Assembly: GCF_010093445.1 (NCBI RefSeq)
Contig: NZ_PDWW01000008.1
Coordinates: 60,659-124,658, forward strand
Length of the DNA stretch: 64,000 nucleotides
Source: Pseudoxanthomonas japonensis
GTDB taxonomy: Bacteria > Pseudomonadota > Gammaproteobacteria > Xanthomonadales > Xanthomonadaceae
Reading direction: 5' to 3'
Shown in pieces: positions 19,008 to 27,549 of the stretch. The notes beneath the pieces were generated by a model. It was not told the DNA's origin. It saw nothing but the letters and a program-made list of their open reading frames with translations, and did not search any database. Within the stretch, counting starts at the first letter, position 1, and every line of letters starts with the position of its first letter. A program made the position numbers and the translations under genes.

Positions 19008-21091
19008 ACCGACATTTCCTCCTCGCGCCCCTGTTCCTGCTGGGCCTCGCCATTGTCACCTGGATCGGGGCCGGCTACGTCGGGACGCATGCGCTGGGCG
19101 TGGTGGTCACGCTGGTGATCGGCGCGTGCTATGTCGCTGGCGCGATCGAACTGCACCGCTACCGGCAGGCGACCGACACCCTGCTGCGTGCCGTCGCGGA
19201 CACCTCCGCCGCCAGGGACGGTCTGTCCACGTGGCTGTCGTCGCTGCATGCCAGCCTGCGTCCGTCGGTGCGCCAGCGGATCGAGGGCGAACGCGTCGCC
19301 CTGCCCGCCCCCGCACTCACGCCGTACCTGGTCGGCCTGCTGGTGCTGCTGGGCATGCTTGGCACCCTGCTCGGCATGATGGCCACGCTGCGCGGCACCG
19401 GCCTGGCGCTGGAAAGCGCCACTGACATCGACGCGATCCGCGGCTCGCTCGCGGCGCCGGTGAAAGGCCTGGGCTTCGCGTTCGGCACCTCGATCGCCGG
19501 CGTGTCGGCCTCGGCCGTGCTCGGCCTGCTCGCCGCGCTCTGCCGACGCGAGCGGCTGCACGCGGTGCACCTGCTCGATGCGGAAATCGCCACCTCGCTG
19601 CACACGCATTCGCAGGCGTTCCAGCGTGAGGAATCCTTCCGCCTGCTGCAGCAACAGGCTGCACTGATGCCCGATCTGGTCGAACGCCTGCAGGCGATGG
19701 TGGCGTCGATCGAAACGCAGAACGCCGCCGCCGGCGAACGGCTCGTGGCCAGCCAGAGCGCCTTCCATGAGCGCAGCGAAGCCGCACAGGCGCAGTTGGC
19801 CGGCATGCTGGAGAACGTGCTGAAGACCGGTGTCGATGCGAGCGCGCGGGCCGTCGTTGCCGCCCTGCAGCCGTCGACCGAAGCGACCCTCGCTGGGCTC
19901 GCCCGCGAAAGCGCCGCGATGCAAGCCACGGTCACCGAGGCCGTTCAGCGCCAGCTGGATGGCCTGAGCGCCGGCTTCGGCGCCGCCACCAACGCAGCCG
20001 CGGCCAGTTGGGCTACGGCGCTCGAGCAGCAGCGGCAATCGAATGACGATCTGTCGTCGAACATGCAGACGCTGGCCGATCGCCTCGCCACCGCCTTCGA
20101 GGAGCGTTCGACCGCGCTGGTCGACACGGTCGCGTCGCGCATGGAAGACAACACGTCGGCGTTGGCCGAACGCTGGGACCAGGTCCTGTCGCGCCAGGAC
20201 GCCAGCCATGCCGGCATCGCCGAGCGCAACGAGCAGGCTTTGGCCGCCAACGCCGCGGAGGTGCAGCGCCATGCGACCGCGCTGCTCGACGCGATCGCCG
20301 CCTCGCATACCGATGTCCAACGGGCGCTCGCCGCGCAGGACGAACAGCGTCTTGCGGCCTGGGCAGAACGGCTGGCCGCGACCGGCGCCACCCTGCAGAC
20401 CCAGTGGGAACAGGCCGGCGCGCGCACCGCGCAGCTGCAGCAGGAGATCTGCGATGCCCTCGCCCGCAGCGCGCAGGACATCACCACCCAGGCGCAGGCG
20501 CATTCCACCCAGACCATCGCCGAGATCTCGCAACTGGTGCAGGTCGCGTCGGAAGCGCCGCGCGCGGCGGCCGACGTCATCGCCGAACTGCGGCAGAAGC
20601 TCTCCGACAGCATGGTCCGCGACACCGCCATGCTGGAGGAGCGCAACCAGCTGATGGGCACGCTGCAGACCCTGCTCGATGCGGTGAATCACGCCTCCAC
20701 CGAACAGCGCAGCGCCATCGATGCGCTGGTCGCCACCTCGGCCGACCTGCTCGACCGCGTCGGCACCCGTTTCACCGACCACGTCGAAGCCGAGACCGGC
20801 AAGCTTGGCGGCATCGCCGCGCAGGTCGCCGCCGGTGCCACCGAAGTCGCCAGCCTCGGCGATGCGCTCGGCACCGCCGTGCAGGCGTTCGGCCAGTCGA
20901 ACGAGGCACTGCTGGTGCGCCTGCAGGCCATCGAAGGCGCGCTCGACCGCTCGCTGGCGCGCAGCGATGACCAGTTGGCCTACTACGTGGCGCAGGCGCG
21001 CGAGGTCATCGACCTCAGCCTGTCCGCGCAGCGGCAGATCACCCTCGACCTGCAGCAACTGGGCGGCACGCAGCCGGCGGAAGCCGCGTGA
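19004..21091 (+). CDS. DUF802 protein: MotA/ExbB-like membrane protein with long coiled-coil tail
   Basis: This 695-residue protein has four predicted membrane segments (about residues 5-23, 28-48, 106-128 and 158-179). The last two carry the MotA/TolQ/ExbB-type sequences LLGMLGTLLGMMATLRGT and GFAFGTSIAGVSASAVLGLL. Roughly 500 residues of Ala/Gln/Glu-rich helical repeats follow, corresponding to the DUF802 region. This is the layout of a proton-channel stator subunit with a long cytoplasmic tail, as in ZorA of the Zorya defence system. Its function is not established. It overlaps both neighbours by 4 bases and is followed by a MotB-like partner. Confidence 0.85.
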   Translation: MNRHFLLAPLFLLGLAIVTWIGAGYVGTHALGVVVTLVIGACYVAGAIELHRYRQATDTLLRAVADTSAARDGLSTWLSSLHASLRPSVRQRIEGERVALPAPALTPYLVGLLVLLGMLGTLLGMMATLRGTGLALESATDIDAIRGSLAAPVKGLGFAFGTSIAGVSASAVLGLLAALCRRERLHAVHLLDAEIATSLHTHSQAFQREESFRLLQQQAALMPDLVERLQAMVASIETQNAAAGERLVASQSAFHERSEAAQAQLAGMLENVLKTGVDASARAVVAALQPSTEATLAGLARESAAMQATVTEAVQRQLDGLSAGFGAATNAAAASWATALEQQRQSNDDLSSNMQTLADRLATAFEERSTALVDTVASRMEDNTSALAERWDQVLSRQDASHAGIAERNEQALAANAAEVQRHATALLDAIAASHTDVQRALAAQDEQRLAAWAERLAATGATLQTQWEQAGARTAQLQQEICDALARSAQDITTQAQAHSTQTIAEISQLVQVASEAPRAAADVIAELRQKLSDSMVRDTAMLEERNQLMGTLQTLLDAVNHASTEQRSAIDALVATSADLLDRVGTRFTDHVEAETGKLGGIAAQVAAGATEVASLGDALGTAVQAFGQSNEALLVRLQAIEGALDRSLARSDDQLAYYVAQAREVIDLSLSAQRQITLDLQQLGGTQPAEAA

Positions 21092-21729
21092 GCGTCGAGA
21101 CCGGAGACGACACCGACCTTGGCGCGCCCGTCTGGGCCAGCTTCGGCGACCTGATGTCGGTGCTGCTCGGCGCGTTCGTGCTGGTGCTGGTCGGCGTGAT
21201 CGCCGTGCAGGCGCAACTGTCGCAGCGGCTGGACGAGGAAGTGAAGCGGCGCGAGCTGGAAGCGCAGCAGCGCAAGGCGCTGGAAGAGGCCCTCGCCGAA
21301 CCGCTGGCCGAAGGCCGCGTGACCATCGTGGACGGCCGCATCGGCATCCGTGGCAACGTGCTGTTCGCACTGAATTCGGACCAGTTGCAGCCGGAAGGCC
21401 GTGAGCTGCTGAAGGGGCTGGCCGCGCCGCTGGCCCGCTACCTGCGCACGCGCGACGAGATCCTGATGGTCAGCGGTTTCCCCGACGCCCGCCAGGTGAG
21501 CGGCAACAACCGCCAGTTCGCCGATAACTGGGAACTGTCGGCGCAGCGGTCGCTGACCGTCACCCGTACGCTGATCGCCGACGGCGTGCCGTCGTCGTCG
21601 GTGTTCGCCGCCGCGTTCGGTGCCGAACAACCGGTCAGTGCGAACGACAGCGAGGACGGCCGCGCACGCAACCGCCGTGTCGAGATCGCGCCCATCCCCC
21701 GCCCCGCCAAACACAAGGCAGCCCCCTGA
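21088..21729 (+). CDS. OmpA/MotB-like peptidoglycan-binding stator partner
   Basis: This 213-residue protein has a short cytoplasmic N-terminus, a single membrane helix (about 19-40, starting ASFGDLMSVLLGAF), a coiled linker and an OmpA-type peptidoglycan-binding domain (about 85-200, ending GRARNRRVEI). Asp21 at the start of the helix corresponds in position to the proton-binding Asp of MotB and ZorB. Together with the upstream DUF802 protein it should form an ion-driven stator anchored to the cell wall. GTG 21088 overlaps the DUF802 stop by 4 bases. It is not a flagellar MotB, since no flagellar genes are nearby. Confidence 0.85.
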   Translation: MSVETGDDTDLGAPVWASFGDLMSVLLGAFVLVLVGVIAVQAQLSQRLDEEVKRRELEAQQRKALEEALAEPLAEGRVTIVDGRIGIRGNVLFALNSDQLQPEGRELLKGLAAPLARYLRTRDEILMVSGFPDARQVSGNNRQFADNWELSAQRSLTVTRTLIADGVPSSSVFAAAFGAEQPVSANDSEDGRARNRRVEIAPIPRPAKHKAAP

Positions 21730-22361
21730 TGGACGGCAACGCCCTGCCCGTCGCCGCGCAGTTGCAAGCCTGGCGCGCGCGCGGCGCCGAGCGCATGGAT
21801 CCCGTGCGTTTCGCCTTCCTCGACGCGCTGGCGACGCGTGCACTGGCGCATGAAGGCGCGGCCCGCCGCCTGCTGGACGCGCGCCTGTCCGGCCTGGTCG
21901 CGACCTACACCACCGATCTGGCGGCATGGACGCCGACGCCATCACGCCAGACCACGCCATCCGATGACGGCGCACTGCGTCTGCTGGTGACCGCACTGCA
22001 GTCGCGCAGTCCCGCGCAGCCACCCGCGGACACGCATGCCGGTACGCCGGCGGGTCAGGCACCGGCCGTGCTGGAGGAAGCCCGCCGCGTGTGGACGCAG
22101 GTGCGCACCGACAGCCAGGTGCGCGCTTCGCTCGACGACGTGCCCGCCGATGCCGGTCCGCTCAACTCGGGCATGCTGGTCCATCGGGCGCTGCATCTCA
22201 TGCGCGGCGTCTCACCGGGCTACCTGCAGCACTTCATTGCCTACACCGACACGCTGTCGTCGCTGGAGCGTCTGCAGTCGCAGCTCGGCGCGCCAACGCC
22301 CGCAGCCTCGGACTCCGTCAAGCCCGCCGGGCGCAGCCGTACGCGCAAGCGCCGCGCCTGA
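21729..22361 (+). CDS. DUF2894-family protein, last gene of the stator-like operon
   Basis: This soluble 210-residue protein is rich in Ala, Arg and Pro and ends in a basic tail (SRTRKRRA). It matches the DUF2894 family by its position and by the segment SGMLVHRALHLMRGVSPGYL around residues 145-165. The function is unknown. Its ATG overlaps the TGA of the OmpA-like gene by one base, so all four genes from 18330 form one translationally coupled unit. A low-complexity Pro/Thr/Ala linker (about 75-115) separates two helical parts. Confidence 0.8.
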   Translation: MDGNALPVAAQLQAWRARGAERMDPVRFAFLDALATRALAHEGAARRLLDARLSGLVATYTTDLAAWTPTPSRQTTPSDDGALRLLVTALQSRSPAQPPADTHAGTPAGQAPAVLEEARRVWTQVRTDSQVRASLDDVPADAGPLNSGMLVHRALHLMRGVSPGYLQHFIAYTDTLSSLERLQSQLGAPTPAASDSVKPAGRSRTRKRRA

Positions 22362-22445
22362 GGTCCGTTCCACCCGCCTGCCGCGCTGCGCTCCCAGTAA
22401 GAACACAGGCCGCGCATTACCACCGAAGCGCCGGCGGGCGTTCCC

Positions 22446-22835
22446 TCATGCGCGTGCGCTGGTGATGACGGCGCCTTCGCGCATCACCAGTGTCACCGGT
22501 GTGCGGGCGACGACGTCCAGCAGGCGCTCCCACTGCGCGTCGGTCAGTGGTGCCGAGGCGCCCAGTGCGCGATGTACATGCAGCTTGCCTGTCTCGTCCC
22601 GCTGCGAGGAAAGCGATGCGCTGAACTCGCCCAGTTCCCATCCCTTCTTCTCGGCGTACATGCGCAGGGTGATCGCCGTGCAGGCGGCCAGCGAGGCCAG
22701 GTAGAGATCGAAGGGCGCCATGCCCTGGTCCCCGCCACCCAGCGATACCGGTTCGTCGGCCGTCAGGGCATGTCCGCGACTGGTGATCCGGTGCGCGTAG
22801 GGCGTTGCCGTCGATACCACCTGCACATGGGCCAT
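22446..22835 (-). CDS. OsmC/Ohr-family protein
   Basis: This 129-residue protein has the OsmC fold: GGGDQGMAPFDLYLASLAAC contains the first redox cysteine, followed by TAITLRMYAEKKGWEL. OsmC/Ohr enzymes reduce organic hydroperoxides with a Cys pair. The second canonical cysteine is not found at its usual place (VVARTPVTLVMREGA), so peroxidase activity is uncertain and it may belong to the YhfA-like branch. I chose ATG 22835, preceded by AAGGAGA. It is divergent from a small AraC regulator. Confidence 0.82.
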   Translation of the reverse strand: MAHVQVVSTATPYAHRITSRGHALTADEPVSLGGGDQGMAPFDLYLASLAACTAITLRMYAEKKGWELGEFSASLSSQRDETGKLHVHRALGASAPLTDAQWERLLDVVARTPVTLVMREGAVITSARA

Positions 22836-23045
22836 CGTCTGTATCTCCTTGTCTGTCGGTGATGCGGCCCGACACGGGGCCGCGAACGTTTGCGACACCG
22901 CCGCTCAGTGCCGCCGCCCGACAGGTTACCCCGCTGTCGCCCGTCGCCCGCGTTCCAGAAACCGCAACACAGCTCGTCGTGGAATGGTGCTACCGCGACG
23001 CGCGCGGGAGTGACAAGGTTGTGCTTTCCCTAAACAAGGCGGCGA

Positions 23046-23516
23046 ATGTACGGATGTGGGCATGACGAGAACGACATCGCTCCAGCGCAACAGGGATCAA
23101 GGGAGCGTTCCGTCGCCCGCGCCATCGCGTACGTCGAAGCCCATTTCCGCGAGCCGCTCTCGCTGGCCCGGATCGCAGCGGAAGCGCATGTGAGCAAGTT
23201 CCATTTCGCGCGGATGTTCCGCCGGAACGTGGGTCTGAGTCCGATGCAGTACGTCCGTTGGCGGCGCATCGTGGAGGCCAGGCGCCTGCTCCACGCCGGT
23301 CACGCGCCGACCGTGGTCGCCGGCGGCCTGGGCTACTTCGACCAGAGCCATTTCACCCGTGCATTCCGCGCCGCCACCGGCCTTACGCCGCACCAGTACA
23401 TGGTCCGCAGCGCGCCGGACGGCGACGCGGCTTCGTCCGTTCCCGCCGTCCCTCCCACCAACCAGGAGCACGCATGCCCGCCTCCCCCGACGCCGCCATC
23501 GATTACGAACGCCTGA
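23046..23516 (+). CDS. Small AraC/SoxS-type transcriptional regulator
   Basis: This 156-residue protein is essentially a stand-alone AraC DNA-binding domain with two helix-turn-helices (LSLARIAAEAHVSKFHFARM and the downstream ATGLTPHQYM signature, GYFDQSHFTRAFRAA). It lacks an N-terminal sensor domain, as do SoxS, MarA and Rob. A Pro-rich C-terminal tail overlaps the start of the next gene by 43 bases. It is divergent from the OsmC gene across about 210 bases and may regulate both directions. The ligand or inducer is unknown. Confidence 0.85.
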   Translation: MYGCGHDENDIAPAQQGSRERSVARAIAYVEAHFREPLSLARIAAEAHVSKFHFARMFRRNVGLSPMQYVRWRRIVEARRLLHAGHAPTVVAGGLGYFDQSHFTRAFRAATGLTPHQYMVRSAPDGDAASSVPAVPPTNQEHACPPPPTPPSITNA

Positions 23517-23860
23517 TGCAGGCCAACCTCACCCGCGTGTTCGGCGAGCGCGATGCATCACTGCGGCTGCAGGCCATCCGCGGCCTGTATGCCGACGATG
23601 CCGTCCTGAACGAACCACACGCCAGCGTGCGCGGACATGACGCCATCTGCGATGCCGTCACCGCCCTGCTCGCCAGCCTGCCGCCCACCTTCGTGTTCAC
23701 CGCAGCGGGGCCGGCCAGCGGTCATCACGGTGTCGGTCGGCTGGCGTGGCGTGCCGGCCCCGCGGGCGGCCCGGTGGCCGTCACCGGCATGGACATTGCG
23801 CAGATCGAAGCCGACCGCATCCGCACACTCACCGTATTCGTGGACGTTCCGTCGTCGTAG
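23474..23860 (+). CDS. SnoaL/NTF2-like protein
   Basis: This 128-residue protein has an NTF2/SnoaL-like cone fold signature: an N-terminal helix (YERLMQANLTRVFGE), LRGLYADDAVLNEPHASVRG-type sequence where the substrate pocket forms, and alternating strands to VTGMDIAQIEADRIRTLTVF. Such proteins include isomerases, hydratases and ligand-binding subunits, so no specific reaction can be assigned. It starts inside the AraC reading frame, so the two genes are likely coupled. Confidence 0.75.
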   Translation: MPASPDAAIDYERLMQANLTRVFGERDASLRLQAIRGLYADDAVLNEPHASVRGHDAICDAVTALLASLPPTFVFTAAGPASGHHGVGRLAWRAGPAGGPVAVTGMDIAQIEADRIRTLTVFVDVPSS

Positions 23861-23873
23861 GAATGCGTGTGGG

Positions 23874-25187
23874 TCAGTCCACACGGGCGGACCGCGCCTC
23901 GTACAGCAGGTGACGCTGTCGGACGGCCTGGAACGCCGCCAACCCCGGCTGCCAGCGCGCCTCGATAGCCTCGATGCTGTCGCCGCGCAGGATGGCACCG
24001 CGCAGCCAGGGAACCCCAGCCAACCGGTCGAAGAACGGCGGATCGCCGGGCAGGAACGCGAAATCCTTCGGATGCTGATCGTGCAGCGCCTTCAGCACGG
24101 CGATACCGGTGCGCACAGGACGGAAGGCGGCGCGGTCGGTGACATGCAGTTGCACGCCTGCGCAGGCCGAGCCGGCATGCTTGGAGAACGTGGGCGTGAA
24201 CCAGGTGGGACGGAAACGCACGCCAGGCAGCTGCATGGCGTTGAGTCGCTCCGCGAGCGCAGGCGCGTCGACCCAGGGGGCGCCCAGCGTCTCGAACGGC
24301 CGCGTCGTGCCACGTCCTTCGGACACGTTGGTGCCTTCGAGCAGACCGGTACCCGGATAGACCAGCGCGGTGTCGGGCGTGGGCATGTTGGGCGACGGCG
24401 GCACCCACGGCAGTGGGCCACGCAGCGGCTCGTCGCCCCGCCGCCAGCCCTGCATCGTCACCACGTGCAGGTCGGCGCCGATACCGAATTCGCTGTTGAA
24501 CAGCATGGACAGTTCGCCCAGCGTCATGCCGTGGCGCAGCGGGATGGGGAACATGCCGACGAACGAGGCCAGCGCGGGCTCCAGCACCGGGCCTTCGACC
24601 AGGTCGCCGCCCACCGGATCGGGACGGTCGGTGACGACGACGGGAATGCCGGCGCGCTTCGCTGCGCGCATCACGCCCGCCAGCGTGTAGGGATACGTGT
24701 AGAAGCGCGTGCCGACATCCTGCATGTCGAACACCAGCACGTCGATGCCGTCGAGCATCGCGGGCGTGGGCTCGCGATGTTCCCCGTACAGGCTGTGCAC
24801 CGGAAGGCCGGTGACGGCATCGCGCGTGGACGCGACCTTGTCGCCGGCCTGTACGTCGCCGCGGACCCCATGTTCGGGGCCGAACAGCGCCACCAGCTCG
24901 AACGCCTGCTGTGCAGCGAAGCGGTCCACGCTGCTGCGCAACTCCCCGTCCACGCCGGTGGCGTTGGTCACCAGCCCCACGCGCTTGCCACGCAGCAGGT
25001 CCAGGCGATCCTCCAGCAGCACGTCGATGCCGAGGCGCGGCGCATCGACCGCGCAGCAGGCGCCATCCGTGGCGGCCATCGCCGCAGACGGCAGGGGCAC
25101 CGCGAGGCTGGCGCAAAGCAGCGCGAGTGCCGTCGCATGGACCGTGGGGCGCAGTGCAGCGTGCAGCGGACGCAGGAACCGGGGCAT
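23874..25187 (-). CDS. namZ: Exported exo-beta-N-acetylmuramidase-like protein (NamZ, formerly DUF1343)
   Basis: This 437-residue protein has a signal peptide (HATALALLCASLAVPLPSAA) and the DUF1343 core: GLVTNATGVDG, LFGPEHGVRGDVQAGDKV, FDMQDVGTRFYTYPYTL and VYPGTGLLEGTNVSEGRGT. The NamZ subfamily releases MurNAc from the non-reducing end of peptidoglycan chains, so it likely acts in the periplasm in wall recycling or turnover. It is divergent from a secreted SIS protein of the MurQ/GCKR type, which fits amino-sugar metabolism. I chose ATG 25187; the frame stays open to 25268 with an Arg-rich extension. Confidence 0.87.
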   Translation of the reverse strand: MPRFLRPLHAALRPTVHATALALLCASLAVPLPSAAMAATDGACCAVDAPRLGIDVLLEDRLDLLRGKRVGLVTNATGVDGELRSSVDRFAAQQAFELVALFGPEHGVRGDVQAGDKVASTRDAVTGLPVHSLYGEHREPTPAMLDGIDVLVFDMQDVGTRFYTYPYTLAGVMRAAKRAGIPVVVTDRPDPVGGDLVEGPVLEPALASFVGMFPIPLRHGMTLGELSMLFNSEFGIGADLHVVTMQGWRRGDEPLRGPLPWVPPSPNMPTPDTALVYPGTGLLEGTNVSEGRGTTRPFETLGAPWVDAPALAERLNAMQLPGVRFRPTWFTPTFSKHAGSACAGVQLHVTDRAAFRPVRTGIAVLKALHDQHPKDFAFLPGDPPFFDRLAGVPWLRGAILRGDSIEAIEARWQPGLAAFQAVRQRHLLYEARSARVD

Positions 25188-25203
25188 AGTGCCGTCACCG
25201 TTT

Positions 25204-25226
25204 GCTATCGTTGTCACGACGATAGC
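25204..25226. promoter_or_regulatory. Perfect palindrome between namZ and the SIS gene
   Basis: GCTATCGT (25204-25211) and ACGATAGC (25219-25226) form a perfect 8-bp inverted repeat around 7 bases. It lies 17 bases before the namZ ATG and 69 bases before the SIS-protein ATG. It looks like a shared operator for the divergent pair; no regulator gene is adjacent. Confidence 0.6.
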
Positions 25227-25294
25227 AGCCTGCGTCCGCGACCGTGCGACATGCCGGTCGCGCCGCATTCTTCCGTTGTCAGGTGGGGAATCCG

Positions 25295-27370
25295 ATGTCC
25301 CGTACGGCGAAACGCATCATGCGCAGCGTGTCTTTCCTTGTCATGGCCGGCGTACTGGCCCCCGCAGCGGCCCAGCCCGCATCGAACCGGCTGGGCGTAT
25401 CGCCCTCGGCGCAGTCGCAGGACTTCGTGGCGAACAAGCAGCAGTTCCAGCTGCACAGCCTGCTGACCGAGCAGCGCCATCCGCGCAGTTTCGACCTGAG
25501 CGCCCGCATCGCCGCCGACACCGCCGATGGCCTGTCCTCCCTGCTGGCGGTGGACGAGGACATTGCGAAAGCACTGCAGGGCGTCGCCGACGATCCCGCG
25601 CGGCTGGCTGCGCTGGAGGCCGCATCGCGCGAGATCACCCGTGCGCTGCGCGAAGGCCATCGCCTGTACTTCTACGGCACCGGCTCCACCGGTCGCCTGG
25701 CCGAGACCATCGAAAGCGGCCTGTGGCGTCCATTCTGGCAGCGCACGGCGACCTCGCCGGTGATGGCGAAGATCGATGCGCGCTACCCCGGTCTGGGCGA
25801 GCGCGTGCGTGGCGAGATCACCGGCGGCGACCGTGCGCTGATCGCCTCGCTGGAAGGCTTCGAGGACATTCCCGAGATCGGTCGCCTGCAGCTTCAGGAC
25901 AACGGTATCCAGCCGCAGGACCTGGTGTTCGCCGTCACCGAAGGCGGCGAAACCTCCGCGGTGATCGGCACCGCACTCGCGGCCGCCGACCAGGCCGGCG
26001 CGGACGCGCGGCGCACGTGGTTCGTCTACAACAATCCCGACGAGGTGCTGCGCCCGTTCGAACGCAGCCGCCGCGTGCTGGACGACGCGCGCATCACCAA
26101 GATCCCGCTGCCGACCGGACCGCAGGCGATCACCGGCTCCACCCGCATGCAGGCCACGACGACCAGCCTGTACGTGCTGGGCGTGGTGCTGGAAGACGCC
26201 ACCCGCGCACTGCTGCGTGAATTGCTGACCACCGACGAACTGGCGGCGCTGGGCTTCAACGATGCCAGTATCGCCGACCGCCTGCGCGGCTTTACCACGC
26301 TGCAGCAGACCGCAGCGGTGGCGGCGCCGAAGCTCGCCGCATGGACCGACCGCGAGGCCGCCAGCTACGCGAACGGCCGCCGCGCCACCTACCTCGCCAC
26401 GCGTGCGCTGATGCCGGTGTTCGTGGACGTCACCGAGCGCGCACCGACGTTCCGGCTCGGCCCGCTCGATCCGGTCAACGCAAGCGAACGGCGTTCCTGG
26501 ATCCAGGTGTGGACCCCAGCCACCGACGGCGCCCAGGCCTGGCAGGCGCTGCTGCACCGTCCCTTCCATGGCTTGGACAAGGCGCTGTACCTGCCACCGT
26601 TCGAGACCGGCATTCCCGACCCCTACCTGCGCGAAGCCGCGCTTCGCGGCCTGTCCAACGCTGGCGATGAGCAGCAGGCGCTGTACGACCTCTCGTACTC
26701 GGCGGCGAACATGCAGCGCAATGCACCGGCCGCGGGCGACTCGGGCGCACTGATCCTGCTCGGCGATGAAGCGCACCAGCAGGCCAACCAGCAGTGGCTG
26801 GACGCCGCCACTGCGGCTGGCGCGGAACTGGTACTGTTCTCCGTGTCCGCGCGTCCGCTGGATTCGGACGTGCTGCGCGATGTCGCCGCCCTGCCCCGTC
26901 CGGTGCCGGTGATCGCGGTGACCGTGCCGCAGCGCGATGCGTTCGAGCTCAACCAGACCATCGTGCTGAAGATGCTGCTCAACGCGCATTCCACCGGCGT
27001 GATGGCCAAGCAGGGGCGCGTGGTCGGCAACACCATGACCAGCGTGCAGCCGGGCAATCTGAAGTTGATCGGGCGCGCGACGTGGTTGATCCTCTCGCAC
27101 GTCAACGGTGTGCTGGAAACACCGGCATGGCGCGATGCGCACGGCACGACCGCGCCGTTGTCCTACGCGGAAGCCAATGCGGTGCTGTTCGAGGCCATCG
27201 AACAGCGGCGCAACGCCGCCGGCGCGTCCGGCCTGCCTGAAGTGGAGCTGTCGGTGGTCGCCGTGCTGGACGCGCTGAAGACCGGTACGCCGGTCGACTG
27301 GACCGCCGCGGCCACGACGTTGCGTGCCGGTGGACTGAACCGCTACCTGGCGCCGTACGCCGCACGCTGA
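25295..27370 (+). CDS. Exported double-SIS-domain protein, MurQ/GCKR-like
   Basis: This 691-residue protein begins with a Sec signal peptide (to about residue 26, APAAA-Q). Two SIS domains follow. The first has LTEQRHPRSFDLSARI, YFYGTGSTGRLAETIESG and FAVTEGGETSAVIGT, which correspond to the MurNAc-6-phosphate etherase (MurQ) and glucokinase-regulatory-protein layout. The second lies at about residues 480-640. MurQ acts in the cytoplasm, so an exported relative is unusual and the substrate is unclear. It is divergent from namZ, which suggests a role with muropeptide sugars. I chose ATG 25295, preceded by AGGTGGGG, because the signal peptide starts there. Confidence 0.78.
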   Translation: MSRTAKRIMRSVSFLVMAGVLAPAAAQPASNRLGVSPSAQSQDFVANKQQFQLHSLLTEQRHPRSFDLSARIAADTADGLSSLLAVDEDIAKALQGVADDPARLAALEAASREITRALREGHRLYFYGTGSTGRLAETIESGLWRPFWQRTATSPVMAKIDARYPGLGERVRGEITGGDRALIASLEGFEDIPEIGRLQLQDNGIQPQDLVFAVTEGGETSAVIGTALAAADQAGADARRTWFVYNNPDEVLRPFERSRRVLDDARITKIPLPTGPQAITGSTRMQATTTSLYVLGVVLEDATRALLRELLTTDELAALGFNDASIADRLRGFTTLQQTAAVAAPKLAAWTDREAASYANGRRATYLATRALMPVFVDVTERAPTFRLGPLDPVNASERRSWIQVWTPATDGAQAWQALLHRPFHGLDKALYLPPFETGIPDPYLREAALRGLSNAGDEQQALYDLSYSAANMQRNAPAAGDSGALILLGDEAHQQANQQWLDAATAAGAELVLFSVSARPLDSDVLRDVAALPRPVPVIAVTVPQRDAFELNQTIVLKMLLNAHSTGVMAKQGRVVGNTMTSVQPGNLKLIGRATWLILSHVNGVLETPAWRDAHGTTAPLSYAEANAVLFEAIEQRRNAAGASGLPEVELSVVAVLDALKTGTPVDWTAAATTLRAGGLNRYLAPYAAR

Positions 27371-27385
27371 ACGGCGCTGACCGGT

Positions 27386-27409
27386 GAGGCCGACGATTGC
27401 ATCGGCCTC
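27386..27409. repeat. Inverted repeat after the SIS gene
   Basis: GAGGCCGA and TCGGCCTC form a perfect 8-bp stem with an 8-base loop, 16 bases after the SIS-protein stop. There is no T tract, so this is at best a factor-dependent terminator or 3'-end stabiliser. The rest of 27371-27549 shows nothing else recognisable. Confidence 0.5.
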
Positions 27410-27549
27410 GCACGGCGCATCACTGTAGGAAAAGCCTGATTTTTCGTGAACAGGGCGCATCGCGCCGTGCTGCATGTCCGTCGTGTGGATATCCGGGCGT
27501 TGTCCTTCATGCAGGAGGGATCCCCAGCCACACCGCCAAGGACAGCATC

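Noticed and set aside
18188..21370. A 1,060-codon minus-strand frame opposite the DUF3348/DUF802 genes
   Set aside because: It has no motif, is low in complexity, and overlaps the well-supported coupled operon; a codon-bias shadow.
18330..22361. A Zorya antiphage system
   Set aside because: The stator pair resembles ZorA/ZorB, but no ZorC, ZorD (helicase/nuclease) or ZorE gene is present, so I call it only stator-like.
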